64,000 bases of DNA from Caenorhabditis remanei (GCF_010183535.1 NC_071331.1:15686001-15750000); one strand, 5' to 3'; counted from the first letter of the stretch, positions 1 through 12,133 are shown. The notes: generated by a model not told the origin, from the sequence alone. Made by a program: numbers and translations.

Positions 1-1811
1 TTAGTACTTTCCAAAATGACACGGTTGTAAATGAACCGGATGTAACTAGAAGGATTTGGAGTTTTTGGAGCTTCTCTTCCGAGAAGGTGAAGAACACGAG
101 TAGAAAGATTGTCGTGCTCACAGTCTTCGATGAACTCACACAAGTGAGCCAAACCAGCAACTTTCGCATCTGGATTCTCTTCAATTATGGCAATGATGGT
201 CTCTACAATAGCCTTCTTATAGTCGTAGCTTCCATCATTACGAAGCATTTTTGCGAGGAAAGGCATCATAACTGTGTGCTTGCGAGGATAACGAGAGCAC
301 AGCGATCGGATAGCATCGACAACGACAATCTTGAACTCGTCGGAAATTTCATTAACAAATCCAGAAATTTGTTGCATAAGTCTCTCAACGCTTGATTCTG
401 CTCCAGTCTTCAACAATGTTGTGATTGCAAGAGTTGCAATCGATCTGTTCGGATCGGTAATGAATTTCTCGAGATCGACATTGCAGCTCATAACGGCGTT
501 TGGATGAGCCATGGCGACCTTGTTGAGTGTACGAACAGCCGCGAATCGTACAGCAGCTTTTGGTGAAGTGCAACACATTTGGAGAGCAGTGATAGCTGGT
601 TGGATTTCAGATCTGAAAAATTTCAGAAATGTTATAGAACGACAAAAAATTCTTACGGTGTAGTTTGTGGAAGAGATACAATAGCTCTAGCAGCTTCATA
701 AACAACCATTTCACTTTTGTGACGGAGACAGGATTCGATGAAGGTGAATACAGAAGAATCTGGTCTGAAAGATGAGAATATGTCAAACGAATCATATAAA
801 TCTTTAGAAAATGTTTCTTACTGATCATCATCGACAAGGCATCTGGTGGCGATACGAATCAAGTAGCAAACAGCGTATGGGCTGCGGAGAGCGTTCTTAC
901 TGAACTTCTGTACAAGTTTGTTAACAGCAAGACGATCATTGGCACGAATTTGATAAAGAAGAGCAAGAGCGTGGTACTGGACCATGTGATTATCAGAAGA
1001 TACAGCCTCTTGAACTTCATTAGCCCATCGACGAACAACTTCAGCTGATTTCCTCATCAGATGAATAGAGGACACGACAGCGGATGAAGAGATAGCACTG
1101 TTGCGATCAACAATTGCTTGCTTCATGTAACGTTCAATCGTTTGTAACATTCCGGTGTCGGTAATCTTGCAGAGAGCACGTATAGCAGCGGCTCTGTAAA
1201 GATCTTCTCTGCCAGTCATATCCTTCGTGAGACTAGAAGTCACAATGATAACATCATCCGACACTTCGGCCATTTCTTTGACACCCAAGTAAATCATGCG
1301 ACGGAGGTTCACATCCTTGCTTTGCCAAAGTTTCGTTACTCCAAAGAAGGCTTCTGTAGCCTCAGTTCTTCCTATTGGTTCTCCTTGCTGGATGATGTAG
1401 ATTAGTTTAGTTAATATGAATGTGCATTTCTTGTTGTTGATTGGTGTTTCGTTGAACGCACGGCATTCCTGTAGGACTGAAGTCTTGTCAAGATGAGCAT
1501 ACACGTTTCCACTAGCTTCCTCGTCTTTCTTGTTGGTCTTCATTCTCGAAGGTTGACCTGGAAATGATATATTTTTTAGCGGTTGAGAAATATTCTATAT
1601 GAACGAATATAAAGTAGGACTATGCAGAAAACTCAGAGGAGTTCACAATAAAATAGATTTGAAACGAACGGTAGTTGTTGAGAAGCGATAAAAAAGTCAT
1701 GCAGATTACGGAACGACTGTCTAGAATGAAATGAACAAGAAATGAAACGATAACGAACCACAATGACAACAGTTCAAGGTTACCTCCTTTATTTTTCGGC
1801 GCAATACTCAT
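1..1811 (-). CDS. copg-1: Coatomer subunit gamma (COPI coat), N-terminal part, cut by window edge
   Basis: Gamma subunit of the COPI vesicle coat, which acts in Golgi-to-ER and intra-Golgi transport; this part is the alpha-solenoid trunk of the F-subcomplex. Exons (minus strand): 1811-1784, 1557-822, 764-657 and 612-1, all joining in phase; coding continues past base 1. The start [10 protein letters not shown] is a 9-codon first exon. The next residues run into [13 protein letters not shown] and then [10 protein letters not shown], followed by the conserved [25 protein letters not shown] and [20 protein letters not shown], as in animal COPG. About 450 residues are present of the usual ~870, so the appendage domain lies outside. 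The family call is secure; the symbol rests on synteny with C. elegans T14G10.5. Confidence 0.95.
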
Positions 1812-3130
1812 TTTGGCGTGTTATAAAATTTGCAAATTCCAAAATTTATATTCTTCACGAAAATTTTTGCTACGTGTCTGTCTGCAATTTGGTGTCAAGT
1901 TTGATGCCTTGTACGCAAACACGACGCGGTGTATCGTAGCCCGTCGGAAAATTAGTCATATGTGCTTTCAGCTGTCGCCGTCGACAGCTGCACAGCATGC
2001 CACGTTCGATTTTACACGACACATCTTCAGTTTGTTCAGAGCCAGAAACTTCACAATTTTAAGAATCTATTATCTTTGCCTGTTCAAATGACTTTCCCTT
2101 CAAAACAAAAATCACTCAAAATGCAAACTATTTTGAGTATGCCAAAGATTCATGAATAATTGAGAATTTCTCTGAATTCCCAACGAGGAGGTCTATGTTT
2201 CAAGCTGTTGTACGCCACCATTTATCAGATTTGCATCAGAGCTCCCAAGAGGTTGACGATGAGAACAAAGATGCTAGTTTTTTCTTTCGTTTAGAGTTGT
2301 CTAGCAAAAGTTTTTTTTTCTGAATATTGCAATGTGCATGAGATGAGAAGATTCTGTTAAGTGTGATAGTTTTATAATTTTTTTCATTCTGGGTTCTAGT
2401 TTTCAACAGTTATCAGAAGTTTTTCGTTCTAAATCTGTAGATGCATTAATCTTGAAAGTTTCGTGGCTAAAGTTCTTCAATCCTATTACCGATCCGTTTT
2501 CTAACAATTCTTCAATTCAAGGACACATTTTCGCTTCCCCTCATATAATTACCCTCTTACTATACTGCTGTCTCTTGTCGCTTTGTTCACGAGTGTAACC
2601 CATGAGTAAAATATTTAAAATATTGATTGATCAGATTTATACTAGTAAATAAGTTTATTTCTGTTTCTTAATTCTTATCCTCCCGTATCGAATGAAGATA
2701 TGCAGTTAACGTTATGCAACTAGACGGCAGCATTTGAAATCAATTCATTTATGCCTGCTAGACCACACAGAGGAGAACGAAGACGAGGCTGCTAGTAACA
2801 AGATAACGTATTACGTTTCTCTTCGTCTCCCAGATTTCTCAGTCCATCGTTCAGTATAGACTATTGAAAAAGAAAGGGGAAGCTAAGAGGAACTTTTTTT
2901 CCTGGAACATTGTGTTTGCACACTCTTTTCTTTTTTGTTAACATTTTTTGTGAATCACTGGTCAATTTAATCCATTCCTTCCGGTAGCTTCTGGGTCACA
3001 ATGATCTTTTTCAATTTCAACAATTCTTCACATTTCTTTTTAATCAATACTTAAATTTCTTTTTCTAATATTTTTTTTCAGCAAAATTGCTCGCCGGCCA
3101 GAACATCAACGGCCACTTCTCGCCTCTCAG
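1812..3130. other. Intergenic region between divergent COPG and tsp-12
   Basis: About 1.3 kb with no supportable coding region; the short open frames here have no splice context or recognisable similarity. It must hold the promoters of both flanking genes. A TTTTTTTTCAG at about 3072-3082, 49 bp before the tsp-12 ATG, looks like a trans-splice or 5'UTR acceptor. Confidence 0.6.
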
Positions 3131-4267
3131 ATGGCCAATCGACGCCAACCGGTGCCTCACAGAGCACAGCAACGGGTATACAGACAATCAGTAAGTTTAT
3201 ACGAAGGTTACAGTATTTTTTAAATTAACGACTTCAGCAAATACGATATGCTCCTGGGGCTGGAGGAGAATCAGAAATCAGTTGCTGTGTGAAATACTCC
3301 GTTTTTAGTTTCAATGTTATTTTCTTCCTGCTGGGTTAGTTCATCTTGCTATTATAAGATCAGAAAAAATAGTAGTCTTAGAAATAAGTAGATTTTCTGA
3401 ATGCTTTTGGAAAATGTCAAGGGGAACATTTGATTTCCTCTTTTATTTCAGGCTTCGGACTTCTTCTATTTGGAGTATGGGCTCAAATCGAAAAAAACAC
3501 ATTTGTGAATATGCTAAGCAAAGCATCCAAGCTCTATCTTGATCCCACTTGGCCTCTTCTCATTGTGGGATTTCTTACCTTCATCATTGGATTCAGTGGA
3601 TGTGTAGGATCTCTTCGTGAGAACACTTCGTTTCTTACATTCTATTCAACGCTTCTCGGTCTTCTTCTTATTGCTGAACTTTCTGCTGGAGTTTTCGCCT
3701 ATGCATGCCGAGATCAACTTGATAACTACATCCGAAACTTGCTCAATGATGTGGTCGTTGGATATCGAGATGATCCAGATCTTCAATTGTTGATCGACTC
3801 TATGCAAGAAACGTGGATGTGTTGTGGAATCAATGGAGCTGACGATTGGGATCGTAACACTTATTTTTCGATTGAGGCTAGAGAAGTGGCTTCTCCAGAA
3901 GCCGGTGGAGTTCCGTTCTCATGCTGTGTTAACAGCAGCAAACTTGAATTCAAAAACTATTTCTGTGGACATGGAGTTCGAATAAAGCCTGAAAGCCATA
4001 TGACAGCACATCTTGCGGCACAAAGAGTAATGGCACATACTGCATCAATTTATACAGAAGGATGCTTACCGAAACTTCAACTTTGGCTTAATAATAACAT
4101 GCTATTGGTTGCTGTTTCGATGGTTATAATTGCTATAATACAGGTGATTCTGCCAGATAAAAGTTCAATCTTTTATTTATGTATTGCAGGTTCTTGGCAT
4201 TTGTTTCGCTCAAAATCTCAAATCGGATATTCTCGCTCAACGGGCAAAGTGGTATTATACCCATTAA
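3131..4267 (+). CDS. tsp-12: Tetraspanin TSP-12
   Basis: Four-pass membrane protein of the TspanC8-like group. In C. elegans TSP-12 acts redundantly with TSP-14 in BMP (Sma/Mab) and Notch signalling, through ADAM10-type protease trafficking. Exons 3131-3190, 3238-3334, 3452-4143 and 4190-4267 give 308 residues. Visible features are a basic N-terminus (MANRRQPVPHRAQQ), a CC-rich start (ISCCVKYSVF), TM1 with FGLLLFGVWAQ, and TM2-TM3. The large extracellular loop carries the diagnostic CCG (WMCCGINGADDW) and later FSCC and FCGHG cysteines. TM4 is followed by VLGICFAQNL. The C-terminal exon ends AKWYYTH. Length and sequence follow the C. elegans protein closely. The gene runs divergently from COPG and just upstream of PIG-S. 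Confidence 0.95.
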
Positions 4268-4598
4268 TCAATAATCAATCAACGAAATCTTGACATCAAT
4301 TGTATTCACTTCTTCGCAGCTTTTTATCGACTTACCACAAAATACCGGTCACACAATTTCAAACACCTTGCAAAATATACTTACGATTCTCTTTATCGTT
4401 TTGTCACAATTTCTTCATTTTTGTTATTTTTTTCTGAATCCGCCTTTCCTACTGGTATTTTTCTTGTGAGATTCCAATAAAATGCCCTCTTTTCACTCCA
4501 AAATATGTGTTCAAAATTTCTGTATTTTTCAGGATCTATTATTATATTAAATCACTTTTGATCATGTTAAAACTTATATTCGAAAAACTTCAAACAGA

Positions 4599-6445
4599 AT
4601 GAACGAAGAAGAAGTAAAAAAAGATGCAGAATCAATAAGCATGAAGCAAAAAATTATTGACTTTTTACTAGGAAGACAGGCAGAAAAGGAAGAAGAACAA
4701 GGAGAGATTACGGTAGAAGGCGTTTCAGCCAACTATTTGGAATCTGATCTTTTGTTTTCAGGAATCATTCATTAAATATGTTCAATCGGAACGTCCTTAC
4801 AAACTTGCTGCAGCTTTCTTCTTCGTTATTCTTGTTTTCTTCATCGGAATTCCAATGTGGTATCTCACAACATCCACGTATCGGGCACCATTTCCAACTT
4901 TCCCCTCAAATAGATCAATAACTGTTTCAACACGTATCAATTTTGCTATAACTTCGGATTTATTGGTCGAAGATGTCGAGAAACTGATGAAAGAATTGGA
5001 GACAAACTTGACGACAAAGGAAGTCGTGTCCCCATTAGAATTCCAATGGACCACCAAGTATTTAGGTGTTCGAAACTTTGAACAACTTGAACAAGATCAC
5101 TCTGTGGATGTTGAAGAAGACAAAGAGTTCTTCGAAGTGTTTGTGGCTTTAGTTCCAGAGAAGGTATGATTAATTCCGAGAATTTGTTTTCAATATTACA
5201 TTAGTTTAGGATTGGACACACTATTCAGCAACACGGGTTCAGCTAGGAATCGGAAAATGGAATTTCATTCAATGGCCAGTGAAGACTGAAGAAAAACAGA
5301 AGGCATCCAGTAGAGTCACTGAATTAGTATCAGAAACACTTATTGATATTCCCCATCTAAATTCAATTGTCCGGAGAGATCTTCGTCAAAAAATGCAACC
5401 ATGGCAAATTGCAGCTCTCCCTCTTTCCCATCAGGTATGTGTGAGGATATAGCCTTCATTTCTTCTTTTATTCAGAAACGATTGGTTTGGGATTCAGCTC
5501 CATTAGCCACCAGTTATCACATTCAAGTGATTCATCTCCACGAGAATACTGAAATTTCGAAAGAATCATTGAAAAAACAAGAGATTACTACCAAAGCTTT
5601 GAGAAAGTTCGCAGAAAAAGTGAAAGGAGTTACTCGAGTTGAAGTTTCCTCCGAACATCTTTGGGATTTTGAGCCAACAATGCAATTTTTGGCGAAAGAT
5701 GTGCAAGAAAGGTGGACATTAACTCATGAAGCAATGGAAGAACTAATTAAAAAAGTAGACTCGCAGATGCAAACGAGTTTAGAACAGGAAACTGTTCTTC
5801 GATTCGTTATACTTGAGACCACAGAGCCAGTCGTTGTACTCGATGAAACTGGAGAAGATATTCATGGAGTCGCTGTAGCTTCATGGGGAGCTGTTCTCAC
5901 TAGAAACGAAGCAACAGAATCTAAAGCAATAGCTGCTATCAGGTAAACGTTGAATTTCGGATTTTAATAGTTCTCAATAAAAAAATTGAGTTATTTCCAG
6001 AATCCAAATGGGAATGGATGCTGAACTTTCTATCGGATTGCATCGCCCTCCTGTAGCCGTATGTCAATGGGAGATAGCTCGTGCTCGTCTTCGTGCATCT
6101 GTTGACAACGCTATGCGCGCCGCTAGTGCAATTCGAGCTTTGGACCAACTTGCTCAGAAGATTTCAAACATTGCGATCAATAATGACGTGGCTGATCGGG
6201 CGACTCGTGCTGTGAGGATTCTCGATGATGTTGTTCGTCCTGGCCGAGTTCTCAATTTTGAGCGTCTACTCGAAGCACGTCGTCTCGCAGATTCTGCAAA
6301 TAACGACCATTCTTTATTAGCCATGCTGTACTTCCCAATGGATCAGAGAACTGCTGTTCTCATCCCTCTAGCAGTCCCCATTATTTTACCAATTGGGAAA
6401 CTCATATATTCCATTGCTATGGTACTATATAGAGGCTTTATATGA
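4599..6445 (+). CDS. hpo-5: GPI transamidase subunit PIG-S
   Basis: Component of the ER GPI-transamidase, which swaps a C-terminal signal peptide for a GPI anchor. Exons 4599-4712, 4762-5163, 5210-5434, 5476-5942 and 6001-6445 give 550 residues, close to the ~555 usual for PIG-S. There is an N-terminal acidic/basic segment, then TM1 (KLAAAFFFVILVFFIGIPMW) followed by the family's YRAPFP motif after the membrane. The long luminal domain includes WGAVLTRNEA, and a C-terminal TM spans VLIPLAVPIILPIGKLIYSI. It lies 331 bp downstream of tsp-12 in the same direction. In C. elegans this position is T14G10.7/hpo-5. Confidence 0.92.
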
Positions 6446-6695
6446 ACAAAATAACTATTTATATGACATTTACGGGACACTACTGAATCTAGTTTCACTT
6501 ATTTGTTGATCTTCTTACATATGAATGAACTTTAATTTATTTTAATAATAAACACTTTTTCAAATCGTGAACTTTCATTAACGTGGATGGTCTTTTTCTA
6601 ATGCCATCGAAACAATAATGTATTGTGAAAGTTGGGATTCATTTTCACTCTACTAAACACAATTCGACATCTTTCTTCCGTGATTCTCCTCCATA

Positions 6696-7267
6696 ATGCT
6701 AGCATCGCCTCCGTCACGTCGAATGAGTCTTTTAACTTCTAAGGTGCCAAAAAGGGGTTTCTAGTAAAATCAAATGTTTTCAGGAAGGACTACGTACTCC
6801 AGTTCCAGAAGGCGGTGAGCTCGTATGCTATCGAAATGAAGAAGATCAACAACTTTGCCTAAAAGTAGAATACTCGCGTGAAATGGTTAGTGATAATTTA
6901 GTCGACTAGCTGTATTGTTCTATTATTTTCGATGATCAAACTCTCATCCTCAATCTTTTGTCACCAACGACCGACAGGACTCAAGACAGTAGCAGAAGAG
7001 ATGCCTGAGCTACTGGGACTACCCCAACCAATTCCACTAACATCCGATATAACATCTCTCGACAGTACAATTCATCATCCATGTCGTATCTATACGGCTG
7101 TACGCGGTCCTGTTATGGAAGCAAATGAGACGAATAGAATGTTGAGTAATCATAGAGAACTTCAGAAACGACTTCTGAATATGTCATTGCAAGGAGAATC
7201 GGGCTATTTTATTGATTGTTTTGAAACACCTGCTGCGCGAGAAATTCGCAATCCACAGTTCACTTGA
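6696..7267 (+). CDS. Small uncharacterised protein downstream of PIG-S
   Basis: I do not recognise a family. The best model has exons 6696-6743, 6784-6889 and 6978-7267 (147 residues). The protein starts MLASPPSRRMSLLTSK, contains VPEGGELVCYRNEED and then a third exon with VAEEMPELLGLPQPIPL, and ends ARLEIRNPQFT-like (read as AAREIRNPQFT). No signal peptide or membrane segment is evident; it is polar and probably cytosolic. The second donor is the uncertain point. The strong GTTAGT site at 6886 gives an immediate stop after joining, whereas GTGATA at 6890 keeps the frame open, so I used the latter. It probably corresponds to the gene after hpo-5 in C. elegans (T14G10.8), but I cannot verify that. 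Confidence 0.55.
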
Positions 7268-7420
7268 TATGAAATTCTATAAATAATGCTATTTAGCCGC
7301 ATAGGTGTCCTTTAACTCAATCTAAAATTCATTTAAAAAAGTTGTTTAAGAAAAATAAAAAGTACGAAGAACAATAAATGCTTAAAAATAAATACATTAT
7401 ATCAAAATGGAAGCAATATT

Positions 7421-8281
7421 CTAGAACGGCATTGTTTCAAGATCGCGGTTGAAGAGACCTCCTTGGTGACTTGCATCAAGCTTTCCAATACTAGCAACGA
7501 TCTTCGTGACAGACTCATCGACCTAAAAAGTAAATATTCTCGAACGATAGGAAAATTATTGAATCTCACTGAAATTTCTGCATTGGATCCTCCCATGTCG
7601 GTTTGAACCCATCCTGGATGAATGTTGGTGATCAGTACTGGAATATTGAGATTTTTGAAGTCAGCGGCCATTGAGCGAGAGAAGCTGAGCATAGCTACTT
7701 TGCTCATTTTATAAGCGAGAAGTGAATTTCCTGGTCCTGATCCACGCAAGTTGAGTGTTTGGGATGCACAGTCAGAGCCGATATTGATAATGGCAGCACG
7801 ATCTGGCGACAAATTGTCTCCTGACACTTTCGAAGCAGCTTTTTGGAGAAGTGGTAGGAAATGTTGGGAAGCCAAAAGTGCACTGACAGCATTTACATCG
7901 ATACATTTGAGAACGGTGGAACGGTTTGGAGTTGATGAAGTTCCATATGATTCAATTACTCCAGCATTATTAATGAGTAAATTCAGTCCACGTTCACCGA
8001 CCAGTCCGGAAACAGAATTCACTGAGCTCACGAGGCTCTCATCATTCGACACATCAACTGCGAGCAAATGGAGGCGAGAATCGGCTTTGGCAAGAGATTG
8101 GAGTTCCTGAAAACACATTTTTATTTTGAAAAGTTTATTATTCTGATATCACCTTCGCTCCGTCGATATTTCTGGCTCCAGCGACAAGTGTCTCGACTCC
8201 CGGAACTTTCAAAAGTTCTCTCACAAGTCCGAGACCGATTCCGCGGTTAGCTCCGGTGATGAAAATAGTTTTTGGTGCCAT
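7421..8281 (-). CDS. Short-chain dehydrogenase/reductase (C-factor-like), copy 1
   Basis: Cytosolic NAD(P)-dependent oxidoreductase of the classical SDR fold; substrate unknown. Exons (minus) 8281-8153, 8106-7570 and 7522-7421 give 255 residues. The start MAPKTIFITGANRGIGLG carries the TGxxxGIG cofactor loop. NNAG follows in LLINNAG, then the catalytic Ser region (INIGSDC), YKMSK (YxxxK) and the PGWVQTDMGG motif. It ends LFNRDLETMPF. Upstream ATGs in the same frame at 8320 would give a longer start, but MAPK is the family start. A paralogue with the same N- and C-terminal exon lengths lies at 58460-59364. In C. elegans a dhs gene sits in K08F4 (dhs-12 as I recall), but I cannot say which copy is orthologous. 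Confidence 0.9.
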
Positions 8282-8643
8282 TTCTAAAAATAATAATGCA
8301 TTTGTTCTGACGGATAACAAGATTTTCGGAGTCGAAAACTGGAAGAGACAGGTAATATGAATTCATTTTTATCTGTGCATGAGAAGTCCGCGCCGCACTC
8401 ACGCGGCGGCCACGCCCATTTCTTGCGGCAGTGTTCAAACAAAAATGAATAAAAATGAATTCATAATAATATGGAGAGAAAAATTGGAAAATCAGTCACA
8501 TTTTGAAAAAGATCGCGAGAAATCGCATGCAAAATGTTAGTAACCATGGTGATTTGTTTCATTCAGAAAGATATCGACACAACGAATATTTGCAATAACT
8601 ACCGTATCCATGCGTACATTAATCCTGAAGTCACTCTGAATCA

Positions 8644-8727
8644 CCGATACACGGCCTCCAGCGGAGGCCCTCTCAATGCACTGCGCGCAGTACTTTGAGA
8701 GGGCCTCTGCAGGAGGCCGTGCCGATA
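8644..8727. mobile_element. 72-bp palindromic element with 6-bp target duplication, copy 1
   Basis: Bases 8650-8721 form an almost self-complementary unit. It begins CACGGCCTCC, ends GGAGGCCGTG, has a 13-bp inner stem GAGGCCCTCTCAA/TTGAGAGGGCCTC and a TGCGCGCA centre. It is flanked directly on both sides by CCGATA (8644-8649 and 8722-8727). A second copy at 15875-15946 differs at only one base. Two copies with different flanking direct repeats are good evidence that this is a mobile, non-autonomous element. Confidence 0.85.
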
Positions 8728-9122
8728 TTATTTATAACATAAATCCAAACCTGGTTTCAATTCAACGTAAATAACACTGAACTGATAATCGAGTAAAGGG
8801 AAAATAATGGAATTATCAGAAAAGAAATTTATTTCCTAAACTGAACTATGCTCTTCAGTGAGAAACTCTTTTTATAGTTGAAACGAGTGAAGTGTTTATA
8901 ACACGATTTCCCTTTTTCTCTAGTTTCTCTGACCACTCTCCGCAACATTCATTTGTCATCATTTTGTTGTTTTCTGGTGGTTTTTGACCGTCAAAGTAGT
9001 TAGTTACTACTGAACACATTGACACAAATGTTCTGAGTTCAAAGTTGAGATTGAAACAATTTTTTTAAAGTATTGAAGAATGTTCATTTTCGGAAAACAA
9101 ATAGGAAAACTGAAGAAAAAAA

Positions 9123-9868
9123 TCATAGCATCGTCAAAGGTCTACTATCGAAATAGCTTCTCAACTCAGGAATATTCATGATTTTCTGATGGAATGCGGA
9201 TAGAATGGGCTCTTCTGATGATACAAACAATCCAAAACCTTTCAATGTTGTTAAATTATCAGCTATTTGGAGATCTGCCCAAGTGAGATTATCTCCAATC
9301 AAGTATCCTGAAGGACTCTTTACCAAAAGTTTGATCAAAGCCTCGAAATAGATTTTCTTAGCCGGATTAACAACGTCGTCAATTATTCTTTTCTAAAAAA
9401 AGTACTCTAGATGAACAGATTTCTGTCTAGAACTCACTATCTCATCTTCTGATTTTTTACTCCGAAAAGCCAATGTTAATTGTTTTTGAGAAACCAAAAA
9501 ATCTTTGAACTGGTCGATCACAGCATCAACCATCGCTTCTTCCTCTGGAGTTTTTCCAGAATATCCTGAAATGTTTCTTTTGAATTTCATATTTCACTCA
9601 GAAATATAAACTTACCAAACTTTTTCGCCAAATACCTTCCGATTGCAGAAGATTGCGGGATTTCAATTTCGGTTTCAGAGATTGAATCTTTAATTTTCAG
9701 CAGTGGAAGTTGACCAAATGGGGTTGATTTCTTGAATTCTTTCCACAATTTCTCATTATTTCTTGGAATTCTGACATCTTCGAAAGGAGTTCCAGTCAAA
9801 TGAAACAACTGACGAGACACTTCTCCAAGTCCCCGAACATCAAAATAAATCAGTTTGTATTGAATCAT
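9123..9868 (-). CDS. Glutathione S-transferase, sigma-like class (cluster gene 1)
   Basis: Cytosolic GST that conjugates glutathione to electrophiles. Exons (minus) 9868-9616, 9565-9438 and 9392-9123 give 216 residues. The N-terminal thioredoxin-like domain has the catalytic Tyr (YKLIYFDVRG), FGQLPLLK with the cis-Pro, and PQSSAIGRYLAKKFG, where the usual Q-S glutathione-binding pair is present. The C-terminal helical domain ends GYLIGDNLTWADLQIADN and SRPLTML. It is slightly longer than its three neighbours owing to an insertion (DSISETE) before the binding loop, and is the most divergent of the four. It lies tail-to-head behind the gst-4-like gene. Confidence 0.9.
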
Positions 9869-10051
9869 ATTTGTCTGGAAACAACAATGAATGAATGTTT
9901 TTTCGGAGTGTTTACTTTTATGGGCGTGTAAATTACGGTAAGAGATACTACAAACTTGAACTGGTTACAAGTCAAACGACAAGAATCAAAAATATTTGTG
10001 GCATGATTTTTTATTGAATGTTTATTGTAGAAATTAACAGATAACAATTTT

Positions 10052-10812
10052 CTAAAGATTTGTATCCTTTCTCTTCGAAATGTATTCCTTGATTTTTGGG
10101 ATGGAGTGAATTCTCGAATAGAATTCTTCCAATTTCTTTTCCTTCTTGAAATCCAAAAATCCATTTTTGAGGAGACTAGTCAAATTATCAGCAATGACAA
10201 TATCTGCCCATGTCAATGAGTTTCCAACGAGATATCCAGATTCACTTTTATTTAAGATCTTGTTTATAATTCCTAGAAAGAGATCACGAGCTGGATCCAC
10301 TACTTCGACTCTCACTTTGTTCTGAAATCAACAATTTGATGTATGATACTCATCAGAGAACTTACGATATATTCTGGATCTTTTCCGTAGAATACTGAAG
10401 AAGTGAATTGACGGAACGAGAAGATAAAATCTCTATATTGGTCAACAATTGAATCAGCAATAGCTTCCTCTTCTGCATTTTTTCCAGCAATTCCTAAGTA
10501 CATTCATGAAAAATTAATAGTTTCAATTGAGTAGTACTTACCGAATTTTCTAGCCAAATATCTAGTGATGGACATTGATTGTCCGATTTCAACACCATCC
10601 ACTTCCAAAACTGGAAGCTGTCCGTATGGAGTTTCTGAAAATATAAAATTATTGTTTGTCTCCGATGAATTGAATTTACTTTTCTTCAACTCATTCCACT
10701 CTTCGACGGAAACACGATGATCCTCAAATGGCACATCAAAAAGAGCAAAAATGATACGAGCTGGTTCAGCGAGAGCTCGAACATCAAAGTATGAAAGCTT
10801 GTAGTTTGGCAT
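10052..10812 (-). CDS. gst-4: Glutathione S-transferase GST-4-like (cluster gene 2)
   Basis: Sigma-like GST. In C. elegans gst-4 is the standard reporter for SKN-1/Nrf-driven oxidative and electrophile stress responses. Exons (minus) 10812-10680, 10634-10542, 10493-10366 and 10321-10052 give 207 residues, the C. elegans length. Diagnostic strings shared with GST-4 are MPNYKL, RVSVEEW, FGQSMSITRYLARKFG-like (GQSMSITRYLARKFG), ADSIVDQYRDFI, RQFTSSVFYG and LLKNGFLDF. The catalytic Tyr is in YKLSYFD. It is transcribed away from cluster gene 3 across a 386-bp gap holding four SKN-1-type sites. Orthology is inferred from sequence and chromosome context. Confidence 0.9.
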
Positions 10813-10889
10813 TATTCAGAACAATAAATTGGTTATTTTGATATAAAATTGCACTGGGAACCAATATTTTATACTACTCTTATCAATGC

Positions 10890-11039
10890 AATATCATCAT
10901 TTCTCTCTTGATTTCTAACCAAAGTTCATTTTGTTTTCTTGGTGTTTTCCTTCAGAAAATGATGACAAAAGAAAGTAGAAATCTCTTTTTCTTGTAGAAT
11001 CTAGATCAAATATCATCGAAAAACCCTAACTTTTGTCAT
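10890..11039. promoter_or_regulatory. Cluster of four SKN-1-type sites (WWTRTCAT) in a divergent GST promoter
   Basis: Within 150 bp of the 386-bp gap between two divergent GST genes there are four exact matches to the SKN-1 consensus WWTRTCAT. AATATCAT is at 10890-10897 (+), TTTGTCAT on the minus strand at 10962-10969, AATATCAT at 11009-11016 (+) and TTTGTCAT at 11032-11039 (+). SKN-1 is the known activator of C. elegans gst-4. The matches are seen directly; shared control of both GST genes is inference. Confidence 0.65.
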
Positions 11040-11198
11040 TGTTTTGAAGTTTGATCTCATTTTTGCACTTAGAGTGTTTGATTCTTTTTGTCTTTTTCTT
11101 TTTCTCTCTGTTTGTTCTTTCTATTTTCTTCAGTGGACATCAATAAAACAAGCTGTTTCAGTACTTTCTCCAATCTGATTTCAATTGATAAATCTAAA

Positions 11199-11915
11199 AT
11201 GGTTCATTACAAATTGACCTATTTCGATGCTCGTGGATTGGCTGAAACTGCTCGTCAACTATTTGTTCTTGCCGACGTGGAATTCGAGGATAATCGATTA
11301 ACAGTCGAAGAATTTCAAAAACTGAAACCAAGTTTGTTTTTTTTTTCAGAGACCAAGAATAATCAAGAATAATTTCAGCTCTTCCATCTGGACAAGTACC
11401 GATTCTCAGTGTCGATGGATTCGAGATTTCTCAGTCTGCAGCAATCTGGAGATACTTGGCAAGAAAGTTTGGATTATCTGGAAATACTCCAGAAGAAGAA
11501 GCAACTGCTGACTCAGTTGTTGATCATTTCAAAGATTTTCTTGTTAGTTTCAAACATTATGGAGCCGGACTTTTCTTTGGAAAATCGCAAGACGAATTGG
11601 TAAATTACAGAATTCAATTCTGGAAATTGAATGCTTTATTTCCAGGATCGGGCACGCAAAGAGATTGTTGAGCCAGCAGTTCAGGTGTATTTCTCTGTTT
11701 TGAAGAAGTATTTGGAGAAGAGTGGAACAGGATATCTTGTCGGATCCAAGTTGACTTTTGCTGATATTGCAGTTGCCGAAAACTTGACAACACTGAAGAA
11801 TACAGATTTCTTCAAACCAGAAGAAGAGACGACGCTGGCTTCTTTTCATCAGAAAGTTCTAGAAACTCCTAAATTGAAAGAATATTTGGAGAAGAGAAAG
11901 TTTTCAACTCTTTGA
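11199..11915 (+). CDS. Glutathione S-transferase, sigma-like class (cluster gene 3)
   Basis: Exons 11199-11331, 11379-11599 and 11646-11915 give 207 residues. It starts MVHYKLTYFDARGLAETARQ (catalytic Tyr in the YFDARG context). It then has PSGQVPILSVDG with the cis-Pro, SQSAAIWRYLARKFG, and a C-terminal domain with GYLVGSKLTFADIAVAEN. Unlike genes 2 and 4 it lacks the intron after ARKFG, so that exon is fused. It lies divergently from the gst-4-like gene and shares the SKN-1-site promoter. An upstream TTCTTCAG near 11124 could be a leader acceptor. Confidence 0.9.
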
Positions 11916-12133
11916 CTTTTTAATCTATTGAATAAAGTTGTTGAAAGTGACAGAATTCCGAATGCTTTCTTTTTCAATACAAGAGAAATAAAGAATCTTC
12001 CGACAAACAAATGTGTTTGTTTACTCTTCAGATAATGTGCTCAATGACCAGTTGCTCCGAAATCTCCGCAGACAAAAAAGTTTAATCGATATCATCTTTT
12101 GAGACGAGACTCTCTCATTCTGTCTGAACAAGA

